In this document: piece by piece, positions 23,551-32,611 of the stretch
How positions within the stretch are numbered: position 1 is the first letter of the stretch
Layout: each line of letters starts with the position of its first letter
Assembly: GCA_015068135.1 (NCBI GenBank)
Contig: SVLB01000013.1
Coordinates: 1-57,189, forward strand
DNA: 57,189 nt
Direction of reading: 5' to 3'
Source of the DNA: Oscillospiraceae bacterium
GTDB lineage: Bacteria > Bacillota > Clostridia > Oscillospirales > Oscillospiraceae
Notes under the pieces: generated by a model
The model's database searches: none
Seen by the model: only the letters and a program-made list of their open reading frames with translations
Told to the model about the DNA's origin: nothing
Made by a program: the position numbers and the translations under genes

Positions 23551-24921
23551 GTGAATTGCTTACTTGCGGGATTTGCAAGAGTCGATGTGACACCCCAAAC
23601 GGCTGTTCCGCTGGAGGGATATTACATACCGCGCTATGCCGAGGGGGTACTGGACCCTCTGCAGGTCAATGCCCTGGCGCTTAGCTGTCAGAGCCGGACG
23701 ATGGTGCTTTTGAGCCTGGACAATTGCGGGATCAAGCAGGTGCTGGCATCGAAGCTGCGCAATGCCGTTGCAAAAACGGTGGGGCTTGCACCGGAGCATG
23801 TTTTCTTACATACGACCCATACCCATACCGGTCCGGTAACGGCATTGGATACCGGTAATACCCTGGTGGATGCGTATATTGCACTGCTGGAGGTACGGTT
23901 GGCAGAGGCCGCCCGGCTGGCCCTTGCGGATCTGCGCCCGGCAAAAATGGGCGTGGGTGAGGGGATCGCCCCGAACATCGCCTTTGTCCGCAGATTCAAA
24001 ATGAAAGACGGCAGTATCCGCACCAACCCCGGTGTGAATAACCCACAGATCCTGGAGCCTGTGGGCCAGGTGGATGAGAGAGTCCATGTACTGCGGTTTG
24101 ACCGCCAGGATGCCGAGAGCCTGGTGCTGGTGAACTTCGGAAACCATGCCGATACCGTGGGTGGCAGCAAGCTCTCTGCGGACTGGCCCGGCTTCGTAAG
24201 ACAGACGGTGGAAAAAGCGCTGGATAATACCAAGTGCATTTTCTTCAACGGTGTCCAGGGTGATGTGAACCATGTCAATGTCCATCCCAGGGCAGGAGAC
24301 CTCAACGGCATGTTCATGGATTTTGACGATGTGTCCAGAGGCTACCCCCATGCCCGGTATATGGGCAGAGTCGTGGCAGGAGCGGTGCTGCAAACCTACG
24401 ACAAGGTAGCCTACACCGATGTTGCTTCTCTTTCGGTGCTTAGCCGGAAGGTTTTGATCCCTGCCAATCTTCCGGACCCGGCGCAGCTGCCGGAGGCCCA
24501 CCGGATCCACCGGCTCCACGAGCAGGGACGGGATCAGGAGCTTCCCTACGAGGGCATGATGCTGACCACCGTGGTGGCAGAGGCCCAGCGCATGGTGGAG
24601 CTGGAGCATGGTCCGGAGCATTTCGAACTGGAGCTGTCTGCCATTGCCCTTGGCGATGTGGCGATCCTGTGTATTCCCGGTGAGCCCTTCACGGAATTCG
24701 GCAGAAATGTCAAGCTGGCGCCTGATTGGCAATGTGTACTTCCCTTTGCCCTGACCAATGGCTTTGATGGGTATTTCCCACCCATGGATGCTTACGAGCA
24801 GGGCGGCTATGAAGCCCGGTCATCCCCCTTCCGGGCCGGCGTATCGGAGCTGCTGCAGGAAAACAGCCTGCATATGCTCCAGTGCCTGTATCACAAACAA
24901 GAAGAGAGTAATGTATCATGA
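23551..24921 (+). CDS. Neutral/alkaline ceramidase N-terminal domain-like hydrolase
   Basis: A 456-residue protein beginning LLAGFARVDVTPQTAVPLEGYY, the standard start of the neutral/alkaline non-lysosomal ceramidase family. Zinc-site histidines are in HTTHTHTGP (His90 and His92) and NFGNHAD (His199). True ceramidases cleave the amide of ceramide but are secreted and about 650-700 residues long. This short cytoplasmic form lacks a signal peptide and the C-terminal domain, so another amide or ester substrate is likely. Starts with GTG; GGAGG is 10 bases upstream. It overlaps the NagA-like gene by 4 bases (ATGA). First gene of the operon. Substrate unknown. Confidence 0.8.
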   Translation: MNCLLAGFARVDVTPQTAVPLEGYYIPRYAEGVLDPLQVNALALSCQSRTMVLLSLDNCGIKQVLASKLRNAVAKTVGLAPEHVFLHTTHTHTGPVTALDTGNTLVDAYIALLEVRLAEAARLALADLRPAKMGVGEGIAPNIAFVRRFKMKDGSIRTNPGVNNPQILEPVGQVDERVHVLRFDRQDAESLVLVNFGNHADTVGGSKLSADWPGFVRQTVEKALDNTKCIFFNGVQGDVNHVNVHPRAGDLNGMFMDFDDVSRGYPHARYMGRVVAGAVLQTYDKVAYTDVASLSVLSRKVLIPANLPDPAQLPEAHRIHRLHEQGRDQELPYEGMMLTTVVAEAQRMVELEHGPEHFELELSAIALGDVAILCIPGEPFTEFGRNVKLAPDWQCVLPFALTNGFDGYFPPMDAYEQGGYEARSSPFRAGVSELLQENSLHMLQCLYHKQEESNVS

Positions 24922-26060
24922 TAGCAATTATCAACGCGGTTCTGGTAATGCGGGATCATCTGATCCCCAATGGGGCTGTTTTTATCAAGGACGGAAAGAT
25001 CTTTGCCTTTGGCGAGATGCGGCAGCTAACGGTGCCGGAGGGATGTCAGATCCTGGATGCCAAGGGCGCCTATGTGGGACCCGGTCTGGTGGATATCCAT
25101 ACCCATGCAGGCGGCGGTCACTGGTTTTATGAAGACCCCTATAAGGCAGCGAAGGTCCATATGGAGCACGGTGTTACCACGGTGCTTCCCACATTGTACT
25201 TCAGCATGACTGCTCAGGAGATCCTGAAGGGGCTCAAGACCATCCAGGCCGCCAAGGGCAAGCCCGGCTGTAAGAACATTGCCGGCTTCTACATGGAAGC
25301 CCCCTATATGAATCCGAACTTCGGCTGTGATCGGGAGAAGAACCCCTGGAAGGGTCCCATCCGCAGGGAGGAATATCAGCCCATCATCGATCAGGCAGGG
25401 GAGGACGTAAAGGTTTGGGTGCTGGCACCGGAACGGGAGAATATCCGCCAGTTTGTGCTGGACGCCAAGCAGGCCAACCCCGATGTGCGCTTCGCGGTGG
25501 GACACAGCGAGGCAAGCCCTCAGCAGATCGAAGCACTGATGCCCTATGGCCTGTCCATTGGAACTCACCACACCAACGCCACGGGAAACCGGGAGAAGTA
25601 TCCTGAGTGCCGGGGCGTCTGCGTGGACGAGACGGTGAATTATCACCGGGACATCTATGCCGAGTTGATCTGCGACAGCCGGGGCATCCATGTGGATCCC
25701 TATATGCTTCGTCTGGTGCGCAGGATCAAGGGCGAGGACCGGGTCATTCTTATTTCCGATGCCTGCGTCTTCGACGGTCCGGTCCCGGAGGGCTACGAAG
25801 GCGTAAAGGACATTCTGTTTGACTACGCCGGTGAGATCGCCGGTACCAAGCTGACTTTGGATGTGGCCTGCCAGAATATGATGGTCCACACCGGCGCATC
25901 CATCGTGGATGTATTCCGCTATGCCTCCTACAATCCGGCCCGTGCCGTGGGTCTTTACGACCGGGGCGAGCTGGCTGTGGGAAAACGGGCGGACCTTGTG
26001 ATCACAGATCATAAAATGAACATAAAAACCGTAATTTTGGAAGGAGAAATTCAAAAATGA
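24918..26060 (+). CDS. NagA-like amidohydrolase (N-acetylhexosamine-6-phosphate deacetylase family)
   Basis: A 380-residue amidohydrolase-fold protein. The metal motif VDIHTHAGGG (His61 and His63), the NagA-type EAP loop in FYMEAPYMNPNFG (EGP in canonical NagA), FAVGHSEAS with a ligand His, GTHHTNATGN and SDACVFDG with the catalytic Asp are all present. The C-terminus NPARAVGLYDRGELAVGKRADLV is typical. The expected reaction is removal of acetate from an N-acetylamino sugar phosphate. The EGP-to-EAP change and the unusual CDREKNPWKG insert suggest a variant substrate. It overlaps both neighbours by 4 bases. Confidence 0.85.
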   Translation: MIAIINAVLVMRDHLIPNGAVFIKDGKIFAFGEMRQLTVPEGCQILDAKGAYVGPGLVDIHTHAGGGHWFYEDPYKAAKVHMEHGVTTVLPTLYFSMTAQEILKGLKTIQAAKGKPGCKNIAGFYMEAPYMNPNFGCDREKNPWKGPIRREEYQPIIDQAGEDVKVWVLAPERENIRQFVLDAKQANPDVRFAVGHSEASPQQIEALMPYGLSIGTHHTNATGNREKYPECRGVCVDETVNYHRDIYAELICDSRGIHVDPYMLRLVRRIKGEDRVILISDACVFDGPVPEGYEGVKDILFDYAGEIAGTKLTLDVACQNMMVHTGASIVDVFRYASYNPARAVGLYDRGELAVGKRADLVITDHKMNIKTVILEGEIQK

Positions 26061-27028
26061 AAGATGTAATCATTGAACCGGCAACTCCCTTTGATTTTTT
26101 GCCTGCGGACTTTGTTCCCTTCAGAGACCGTGAGGTTTGTGAGCGTGTCCGCAAGATCAGCGGTCAGGAGCTGGAGATCCGTGAGGATTGGTGGCATCCT
26201 GAGTTTGAGGTCAAGGTGATGATGAATCCCCATCCCGTGCTGATCGGAACCCTGTTCTCCCGCCTGAAGGAGGCCTCTGAGGCCGGTCGGAAGTTTACCA
26301 TGATCCTGGGCAACCCCGAGCCCGATACCTACATCCCCCTGGCACAGCTGATCAACTACTTCCAGGTGGACTGCTCCAAGGTACATATTTTTGCCGAGGA
26401 CGAGTGGGCAGACGACCAGGGCAACATTGCTCCCGAGACTTACGAGGCCGGTTTTGTCCATTCCATGATCAAGTACTTTGTCATGCAGATCGATCCCAAG
26501 CTGCGGATGCCCATGGCCAATGTACACTATCCCACCAATAAGAACATCAACGATTATTCCGAGATCATCAACGATATCTCCGAGGGCGGTGCGGACATCA
26601 TCTCCACCTCTCCCGGCTGGACCGGTCACGTGGCCTTCGTCGATCCCATTCCGGAGTTCATCGGCAGCGGTGACATTGAGGAGTGGCTGAATCAGCCCGC
26701 AAAGCTGGTGAAGCTGCATCCCATGACCATTCTGCAGAACTCCCTGAACGGAACCTTCGGTCAGTCCGGTGACATTGCCAATGTGCCTCCCATGGCCGCT
26801 ACCATCGGACCGCTGGACGTAATGCGCGCCAAGGAGCGGATCGAGGTCCATGCCCTGGCTACCAACGGTACCTTCTCCTCCTGGCAGAGAATGACCTCCC
26901 GTCTGGTGACCCACGGCCCCGTGACCCCCTACGTCCCCAGCTCTATGCTGCAGACCAAGAAGACCCAGGTTTACATCAGTGAGGAGCTGGCAGCGCCCTT
27001 CCAGTGCTGGGAGAAGGTGGGCTACTGA
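26057..27028 (+). CDS. NagB/6-phosphogluconolactonase-family protein (glucosamine-6-phosphate deaminase-like)
   Basis: A 323-residue protein of the NagB/RpiA/phosphogluconolactonase fold, longer than NagB (about 240-265). FTMILGNPEPDTY near residue 82 stands for the phosphate loop, IFAEDEWADDQGN for the catalytic Asp-Glu segment (MDEY in NagB), and STSPGWTGHVAFVDP for G-x-DGHIAFNEP. The substitution of GWTGH for GxDGH and of EDEW for MDEY means that deaminase activity on glucosamine-6-phosphate is not certain. Next to NagA this is nevertheless the expected next step of amino-sugar catabolism. It starts within the upstream stop (ATGA); its stop overlaps the next ATG (TGATG). Confidence 0.75.
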   Translation: MKDVIIEPATPFDFLPADFVPFRDREVCERVRKISGQELEIREDWWHPEFEVKVMMNPHPVLIGTLFSRLKEASEAGRKFTMILGNPEPDTYIPLAQLINYFQVDCSKVHIFAEDEWADDQGNIAPETYEAGFVHSMIKYFVMQIDPKLRMPMANVHYPTNKNINDYSEIINDISEGGADIISTSPGWTGHVAFVDPIPEFIGSGDIEEWLNQPAKLVKLHPMTILQNSLNGTFGQSGDIANVPPMAATIGPLDVMRAKERIEVHALATNGTFSSWQRMTSRLVTHGPVTPYVPSSMLQTKKTQVYISEELAAPFQCWEKVGY

Positions 27029-28305
27029 TGCCTGAGATCTCGTTTCCCTACGGAAAAGAACAGCTGACAGTGCAGCTCCCGGAGCTGTCCGGGATCCTGC
27101 AATCTCAGCTTCACAGCTACACCCCACCGGTTTCGGAGGTGGCGCTGGTGACCCAGGCTCTGGAAAACCCGGAGGGGAGCCTGCCCCTTTGGGAACTGGC
27201 AAAGGGAAAACAAAACATCGTGATCATCGCATCGGACCATACAAGACCGGTCCCGTCCCGGATCCTGGCACCGCTGATGCTTGCCCAGATCCGCAAGGGA
27301 AATCCCGAAGCCAGGATCACCTTCCTGATCTCCACCGGCTGTCACAGAGGCACCACAAAAGAGGAGCTGATCCAAAAATTCGGTGCCCAGATCGTGGAAA
27401 CGGAGCGTATTGTGATCCACGATTGCGATGATAAGGAGAATTTGGTGAGCCTCGGCACCCTGCCCTCGGGCGGTGAGCTGGTGGTGAACCGGCTGGCGGC
27501 AGAGGCGGACCTGTTGGTGGCGGAAGGCTTTATCGAGCCCCATTTCTTCGCCGGCTTCTCCGGGGGACGGAAAAGCGTCTTGCCCGGTATTGCTGGCAGA
27601 GCCACGGTGATGTATAACCATAATGCTTCCTTCATTGCCCACCCCAAGGCCCGTACCGGCAGTATCGAGGGCAATCCCATCCATGAGGATATGCTTTGGG
27701 CAGCGAAAAAGGCCAAGCTGGCATTTATCTGCAATGTGGTGATCAACAGCCAAAAGCAGGTGGTATATGCCGTTGCCGGTGATGTGGAGCAGGCCCATAA
27801 AAAGGGCAGGGAATTCCTCAATGCCCAGTGCCGGGTCAAGGCGATCCCCTCGGACATTGTGATCTCCACCAACGGCGGCTATCCCATGGATCAGAATGCC
27901 TACCAGTCCGTCAAGGGCATGACCGCGGCAGAGGCCACGGTAAAGCCCGGCGGCGTGATCGTCATGGTCGCCAAGTGCGCGGACGGTCACGGAGGCGAGC
28001 ATTTCTACAATACCTTCCGCGATCAGAAGGATCTTCACAAGATGATGGAGGGCTTCCTCAATACCCCGGCGGAGAAGACCATTGTGGACCAGTGGCAATC
28101 GCAGATCTTTGCCCGGGTACTGATGAGGGCCGCGGTGATCTTTGTATCGGATATGCCCGACAGCCAGGTACGCGACCTGCATATGCTCCCGGCCCACAGC
28201 CTTTCCGAGGCCCTGGATATGGCAAAGGATATCCTGAAGGCCAAGGGTGTGGACGCACCCTCTGTTCTGGCGATCCCCGATGGGGTATCGGTCATCGTAA
28301 ACTAA
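27028..28305 (+). CDS. LarA-family (DUF2088) nickel-pincer racemase/epimerase
   Basis: A 425-residue protein. SDHTRPVPSRIL (about 70-81), a GCHRGTTKEEL segment (about 105-115) and EPHFFAGFSGGRKSVLPGIAG (about 171-191) are the conserved LarA blocks, with His and Lys residues that hold the NPN nickel cofactor and do the hydride chemistry. LarA interconverts D- and L-lactate; relatives act on other 2-hydroxy acids such as malate or gluconate. No larB, larC or larE cofactor genes are in the window, so the cofactor must be made elsewhere. In an amino-sugar operon a 2-hydroxy acid from a sugar acid or a lactyl group is a possible substrate (inference). Confidence 0.85.
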   Translation: MPEISFPYGKEQLTVQLPELSGILQSQLHSYTPPVSEVALVTQALENPEGSLPLWELAKGKQNIVIIASDHTRPVPSRILAPLMLAQIRKGNPEARITFLISTGCHRGTTKEELIQKFGAQIVETERIVIHDCDDKENLVSLGTLPSGGELVVNRLAAEADLLVAEGFIEPHFFAGFSGGRKSVLPGIAGRATVMYNHNASFIAHPKARTGSIEGNPIHEDMLWAAKKAKLAFICNVVINSQKQVVYAVAGDVEQAHKKGREFLNAQCRVKAIPSDIVISTNGGYPMDQNAYQSVKGMTAAEATVKPGGVIVMVAKCADGHGGEHFYNTFRDQKDLHKMMEGFLNTPAEKTIVDQWQSQIFARVLMRAAVIFVSDMPDSQVRDLHMLPAHSLSEALDMAKDILKAKGVDAPSVLAIPDGVSVIVN

Positions 28306-28321
28306 GAAAGGGGCGGTGAGC

Positions 28322-28960
28322 ATGGGAAAGCTGTTCAGCCTGGATAACCCCTTTTGGCGTTCTTTGAATACCGTTGCGGATATGCTGATACTGAATCTTC
28401 TGTATGTGGCGTGCTGTCTTCCGGTGATCACCGTTGGGGCGGCGACCTCCGCACTGTATGCCGTCAGCATGAAGCTGGCAAGCAAAGATGAGGATATCTA
28501 TGTGACCCGAAGCTTCTTTCGGGCCTTTGTATCCAATTTTAAGCAGGCTACGCTGATTTGGCTGATTTTTCTGGGGATCGGTGCTTTTTTGCTGTACGAT
28601 CTGTATTTGGTGAATGTTCTTTATAATCTGCAATGGCTGGAAGTGGTGCTTCTGATCCTCTGCGGCTACTACCTTTTGTGCATCAGCTATGTCTTTGTTC
28701 TGCAAAGCCGGTATGAAAACACATTCGGAAAAACCATCCGCAACAGCCTGCTGCTGGCCATTGCCAATATCCTGCCCTGGAGCCTGCTGATCGGGGGGAT
28801 CAATGTGCTTCCCTTACTGGTTATGTGGTTCCAGCCCGGAAATATGCCTGTATTAATACCTGTGATGCTGGTGGGCGGCTACGCGGCCAGCGCCTATATC
28901 AACAGTAAAATCTTTAACCGGGTGTTTGCCCGGTACCATACGAAGGAGGAAGAAGTATGA
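28322..28960 (+). CDS. DUF624/YesL family membrane protein
   Basis: A 212-residue protein with four or five membrane helices. FSLDNPFWRSLNTVADMLILN at the start and VTVGAATSALYA-like and FFRAFVSNFKQA motifs are the YesL (DUF624) signature. In Firmicutes this family sits next to LplABC/YtcQP-type sugar ABC transporter genes, as here; its function is not known and may be transporter assembly or signalling. ATG 28322 has AAAGGGG in front; GTG 28316 is too close to it. It overlaps the solute-binding protein gene by 4 bases. Confidence 0.85.
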   Translation: MGKLFSLDNPFWRSLNTVADMLILNLLYVACCLPVITVGAATSALYAVSMKLASKDEDIYVTRSFFRAFVSNFKQATLIWLIFLGIGAFLLYDLYLVNVLYNLQWLEVVLLILCGYYLLCISYVFVLQSRYENTFGKTIRNSLLLAIANILPWSLLIGGINVLPLLVMWFQPGNMPVLIPVMLVGGYAASAYINSKIFNRVFARYHTKEEEV

Positions 28961-30675
28961 ACCGTAAATTACACAAGATCCTTGCGCTATTGCTGAGCCT
29001 GGTACTGACCCTGGGATGTCTGACCGCCTGCGGCGGCTCCGAGGAGACCGATGAGTCCCTGGCCGAGATCGAGATCCCCACGGCACCTACCAATCAGGTG
29101 TCCGAAGACGACTGGCTTCCCTTTGTGGGCGATGATGAGGAAGTGAGTCTTACCATCGGCCTGGTGGGCAAGGCCAATGTGCCCAACTACGAGACCAATG
29201 CCTATACCCTGATGCTGGAGGAGCTCAGCGGAATCGACATTAAGTTCCAGTATTTTACCGGCAGCTCCGTAGACGCCATGACCCAGTTTTCTCTGATGGC
29301 CGCGGCGGAAGAGCCTCTGCCGGATATGCTCTGGGGTCTCGGTTCCGTTTCCACCCAGACGATATTTGAGTTCGGTCAGGACGGCTACCTGGTGGATATG
29401 AAGCCCTATTTTGAGCAGTACGGTCACTATTTCTGGCAGAGCTACAATAAGCTCTCCGAAAGAGAGCAGCAGATCATCTTCACTTTGGGAACAGACCCTG
29501 TTTCCGGCGGTATGTATGGCTTCCCCCTGTTTACCCAGCCTATGAACGACCAGTGGAACTGCATGTACTCCATCAACCAGGAATGGCTGGATGCTCTGAG
29601 CCTGGAGGCTCCCGATACCGTCGATGAGCTTTACGACGTGCTCAAGGCCTTCAAGGAAGGTGACCCCAACGGCAACGGAAGAGCAGACGAGATCCCCATG
29701 GTCGGCCGCTTCAGCGACGGTGGCAATGACCCCACCAGCTATATTACCAATGCCTTTGTGTATTTTAATCCCAACTATCTTCTGAACGTGGATGACGGTA
29801 AGCTCTGGGCTCCCTTCACTACCGAGGAATACCGTCAGGCTATGATCTTCATCCGCAAGCTGGTGGACGAAGGCCTGCTGTCCGACCTGAGCTTCAGCAT
29901 TGCCACCGATGCGGAAATCATGGCCCTGGCCACCCCCAGCTCCGGTCCCGCCATTACCGGCGTGTTCAGCGGACACCCCATGCTGGTTTGCGAGGTCGGC
30001 AATGAATTGATCCGGGAGTATACGGGTCTGAGCGCCCTGCAGGGCCAGTCCGAGAAGGGCGGCTACACCGTTTATACAGACCCCGTTCCCAGCTTCTCCT
30101 GCTTTATCACCGAAGACTGCAAGAATCCCGAGCTGGCCTTCAAGCTGCTGGATCTGATGTGTAAGGATGAGGTGATCACCACCATGCGTTGGGGCGTGAA
30201 GGATGTGGACTGGGTAGAGGATACCGGCACCAGCATTATGGGCACCGAGTCCCATATCAAGGTCCTTAACAATGCCATTTGGTCCACCGGCAATCAGAAC
30301 TGGCACGGCAACGGCATCGGCATTATGACCTACGACAACTACACCCCCATTCTGCGTCAGGACGATTCCTGGGGCAGTGCCCGGGATACCCTGATGTCTT
30401 CTGTGAAGGAAAATGCCGACAAGGGCAAGGAGAAAACCGAGCGTATGACCAAGATGGCCTATACCGCAGACGAGGCCGAGATCATCGCGGAACTGGAAGG
30501 CCCCCTCAAGGGTTATATGAACCGCGCCCGCGCCCTGTTTGCTACCGGCGAGATGGATCCGTCCGATGACGGCGATTGGCAGGAATACCTGGACACCCTG
30601 GAAAAGAGCGGTCTGTCCAGATATATTGAAGAAATGCAGAAGGTCTACGACAGAATCTATAAAACCCAGGAATGA
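28957..30675 (+). CDS. Sugar ABC transporter solute-binding lipoprotein (LplA/YtcQ type)
   Basis: A 572-residue lipoprotein. The signal peptide ends with the lipobox LTAC (lipidated Cys25), followed by an acidic linker. The size and the order YGFPLFTQP, INQEWLDALSLEAPDTVDELYDVLKAF, and GDPNGNGRADEIPM (a Ca-like DPNGNG loop) are typical of family-1 binding proteins for large oligosaccharides. Two permease genes follow directly. It should bind the oligosaccharide on the outer face of the membrane. ATG overlaps the YesL stop (ATGA) with GGAGGAAG upstream. Confidence 0.93.
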   Translation: MNRKLHKILALLLSLVLTLGCLTACGGSEETDESLAEIEIPTAPTNQVSEDDWLPFVGDDEEVSLTIGLVGKANVPNYETNAYTLMLEELSGIDIKFQYFTGSSVDAMTQFSLMAAAEEPLPDMLWGLGSVSTQTIFEFGQDGYLVDMKPYFEQYGHYFWQSYNKLSEREQQIIFTLGTDPVSGGMYGFPLFTQPMNDQWNCMYSINQEWLDALSLEAPDTVDELYDVLKAFKEGDPNGNGRADEIPMVGRFSDGGNDPTSYITNAFVYFNPNYLLNVDDGKLWAPFTTEEYRQAMIFIRKLVDEGLLSDLSFSIATDAEIMALATPSSGPAITGVFSGHPMLVCEVGNELIREYTGLSALQGQSEKGGYTVYTDPVPSFSCFITEDCKNPELAFKLLDLMCKDEVITTMRWGVKDVDWVEDTGTSIMGTESHIKVLNNAIWSTGNQNWHGNGIGIMTYDNYTPILRQDDSWGSARDTLMSSVKENADKGKEKTERMTKMAYTADEAEIIAELEGPLKGYMNRARALFATGEMDPSDDGDWQEYLDTLEKSGLSRYIEEMQKVYDRIYKTQE

Positions 30676-30698
30676 TTTTTGAAAAGGAGCGATAGAAA

Positions 30699-31688
30699 AT
30701 GCATGTTGACAATGCTCCGATGCTGGCACCTCAACCCGTGACCAAAGGGGATAAACGCCGCAAAAGCTTCTATGACCTGAAAAGAAAGTTTTTGCGGGAT
30801 TGGCAGCTGCACCTGATGATCCTGATCCCGGTAGTGTATTTGCTGATCTTTAACTACGGCCCTATGTACGGCATCCAGATCGCCTTTAAGGATTACCGCA
30901 CCAGGGATGGCATTTGGGGAAGCGAATTTGTTGGCCTGAAGTGGTTTGAAAAGTTCTTCAACTATTACCGGGTGGGCGATATCATCTGGAATACCATCAG
31001 CCTTTCCCTGTATTCCATTGTGGCAGGCTTCCCCATCCCTGTGTTCTTGGCACTGCTGCTGAACACGGTGGAGCATAAGCGGTTTAAGAAGACCGTGCAG
31101 ACGGTTTCCTATATGCCTCACTTTATTTCCGTAACGATCATGGTGGGTATTCTGAATATGGTCTTCAGCCCCGTAAACGGTCTGTACGGCAATCTGTTCC
31201 GGCTCTTTGGAGGCTCCGGCTTCCCGGAAGACATCCGGGCTACGGAAGCGGCATTCCCTCATCTTTATACCTGGTCCGGTATTTGGGCCAGTGTGGGCTG
31301 GTCTACCATTATTTATACAGCGGCGCTGAGTGCCGTGTCGCCGGAGCTCCACGAAGCGGCCCAGCTGGACGGCGCCTCCCGGTGGAAGCGTGTCCTGCAT
31401 GTGGATCTGCCCACTATTATGCCCACGGTCGCCATCAACCTGATCCTGCGTATGGGCGATATCCTGTCCGTCGGCTTTGAAAAGGTTTACATGATGCAGA
31501 CGGCCCTGAATATCAATGCCTCGGAGGTTATCTCCACCTATGTGTATTCTGCCGGTATGGGAAGTCCCCGTGACTACTCCTACGGTACGGCGGTGGGATT
31601 GTTTAATTCCCTGGTAAGCCTGGGGCTTGTACTGCTGACGAACTGGATCTGTAAGGTGCTTACAGACCGGGAAGTTTCGATCTTCTGA
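30699..31688 (+). CDS. ABC transporter permease (LplB/YtcP-partner type)
   Basis: A 329-residue inner-membrane permease with six helices after a cytoplasmic N-terminal tail. NYGPMYGIQIAFKDY near residue 55 is characteristic of LplB-like permeases. The EAA loop EAAQLDGASRWKRVLHVDLP (about 225-244), which docks the ATPase, is intact. It pairs with the following permease. AAAAGGAG precedes the ATG. Confidence 0.93.
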   Translation: MHVDNAPMLAPQPVTKGDKRRKSFYDLKRKFLRDWQLHLMILIPVVYLLIFNYGPMYGIQIAFKDYRTRDGIWGSEFVGLKWFEKFFNYYRVGDIIWNTISLSLYSIVAGFPIPVFLALLLNTVEHKRFKKTVQTVSYMPHFISVTIMVGILNMVFSPVNGLYGNLFRLFGGSGFPEDIRATEAAFPHLYTWSGIWASVGWSTIIYTAALSAVSPELHEAAQLDGASRWKRVLHVDLPTIMPTVAINLILRMGDILSVGFEKVYMMQTALNINASEVISTYVYSAGMGSPRDYSYGTAVGLFNSLVSLGLVLLTNWICKVLTDREVSIF

Positions 31689-31698
31689 GGTGACGGTT

Positions 31699-32607
31699 AT
31701 GGGAAGATTAAAAAATCCGAATAAAATCAAAAAAAGTACCTCTGATCGGGTGCTTCAGTGGATCGTTATGAGCTTTTTGGTGGTCTTTCTGATCATCATT
31801 CTGTATCCTCTGATCTACATCGTTTCCAGCTCCTTCTCTTCTGGGCAGGCGGTTACCTCCGGTAAGGTGCTGCTGTGGCCTGTGGATTTCTCCCTGGACG
31901 GCTATAAGATCGTATTTGACTACGAGACCGTTTGGACCGGCTATGCTAACACCATTTTCTACACCGTAGTGGGCACCCTTATGAACGTGACCGCTACGAT
32001 CCTGGCAGCCTACCCCTTGTCCCGGAGAAACTTCCAGGGCAGAGGCTTCTACGCTACGCTGTTTTTGATCCCTATGTTCTTTGGCGGCGGTCTGATCCCT
32101 ACCTATCTGCTGGTTTCCAGCCTGGGACTGACCAATACCCGTATCATTATTTTGCTGTTGGGACTGGTGGGTACCTATAACGTGGTCATTATGCGTACCT
32201 TCTTCCGCAACAGCGTTCCCGGAGAGCTTTGGGATTCGGCAAGGATCGACGGCACATCGGACTTTGGCTATCTGACCAAGATCCTGCTGCCCCTTTCCAA
32301 GCCGGTGATCGCGGTGGTATCCCTGTACTACGCGGTGGGTCACTGGAACTCCTTCTTTAAGGAGATGATCTACCTGCGGGATCGGGATATGTATCCGCTG
32401 CAGCTGATCCTCAGAGAGATCTTGAACGCCACTACTGTGGATGCCTCCCAAATGGGCTCCGCGGAGGAACTGGCGGCTATGGTGGGTGCGACAGACGTGA
32501 TGAAGTTTGCATTGATCGTGGTCTCCACTGTGCCCATCATGCTACTCTACCCCTTTATCCAGAAATTCTTTGAAAAAGGCGTTATGCTGGGTTCTTTGAA
32601 AGGATGA
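31699..32607 (+). CDS. Carbohydrate ABC transporter permease (LplC/YtcP type)
   Basis: A 302-residue permease with six helices. The start ILYPLIYIVSSSFSSGQAV and the motif SARIDGTSDFGYLTKILLPLS (EAA-type loop, about 180-200) are normal for MalG-like family members. ATG 31699 has GAGGTG six bases upstream; the in-frame GTG 31690 overlaps that site. No ATPase gene is present in the operon, which is usual for this transporter type because a shared MsmX-like ATPase encoded elsewhere energises it. Confidence 0.93.
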   Translation: MGRLKNPNKIKKSTSDRVLQWIVMSFLVVFLIIILYPLIYIVSSSFSSGQAVTSGKVLLWPVDFSLDGYKIVFDYETVWTGYANTIFYTVVGTLMNVTATILAAYPLSRRNFQGRGFYATLFLIPMFFGGGLIPTYLLVSSLGLTNTRIIILLLGLVGTYNVVIMRTFFRNSVPGELWDSARIDGTSDFGYLTKILLPLSKPVIAVVSLYYAVGHWNSFFKEMIYLRDRDMYPLQLILREILNATTVDASQMGSAEELAAMVGATDVMKFALIVVSTVPIMLLYPFIQKFFEKGVMLGSLKG

Positions 32608-32611
32608 TTCT

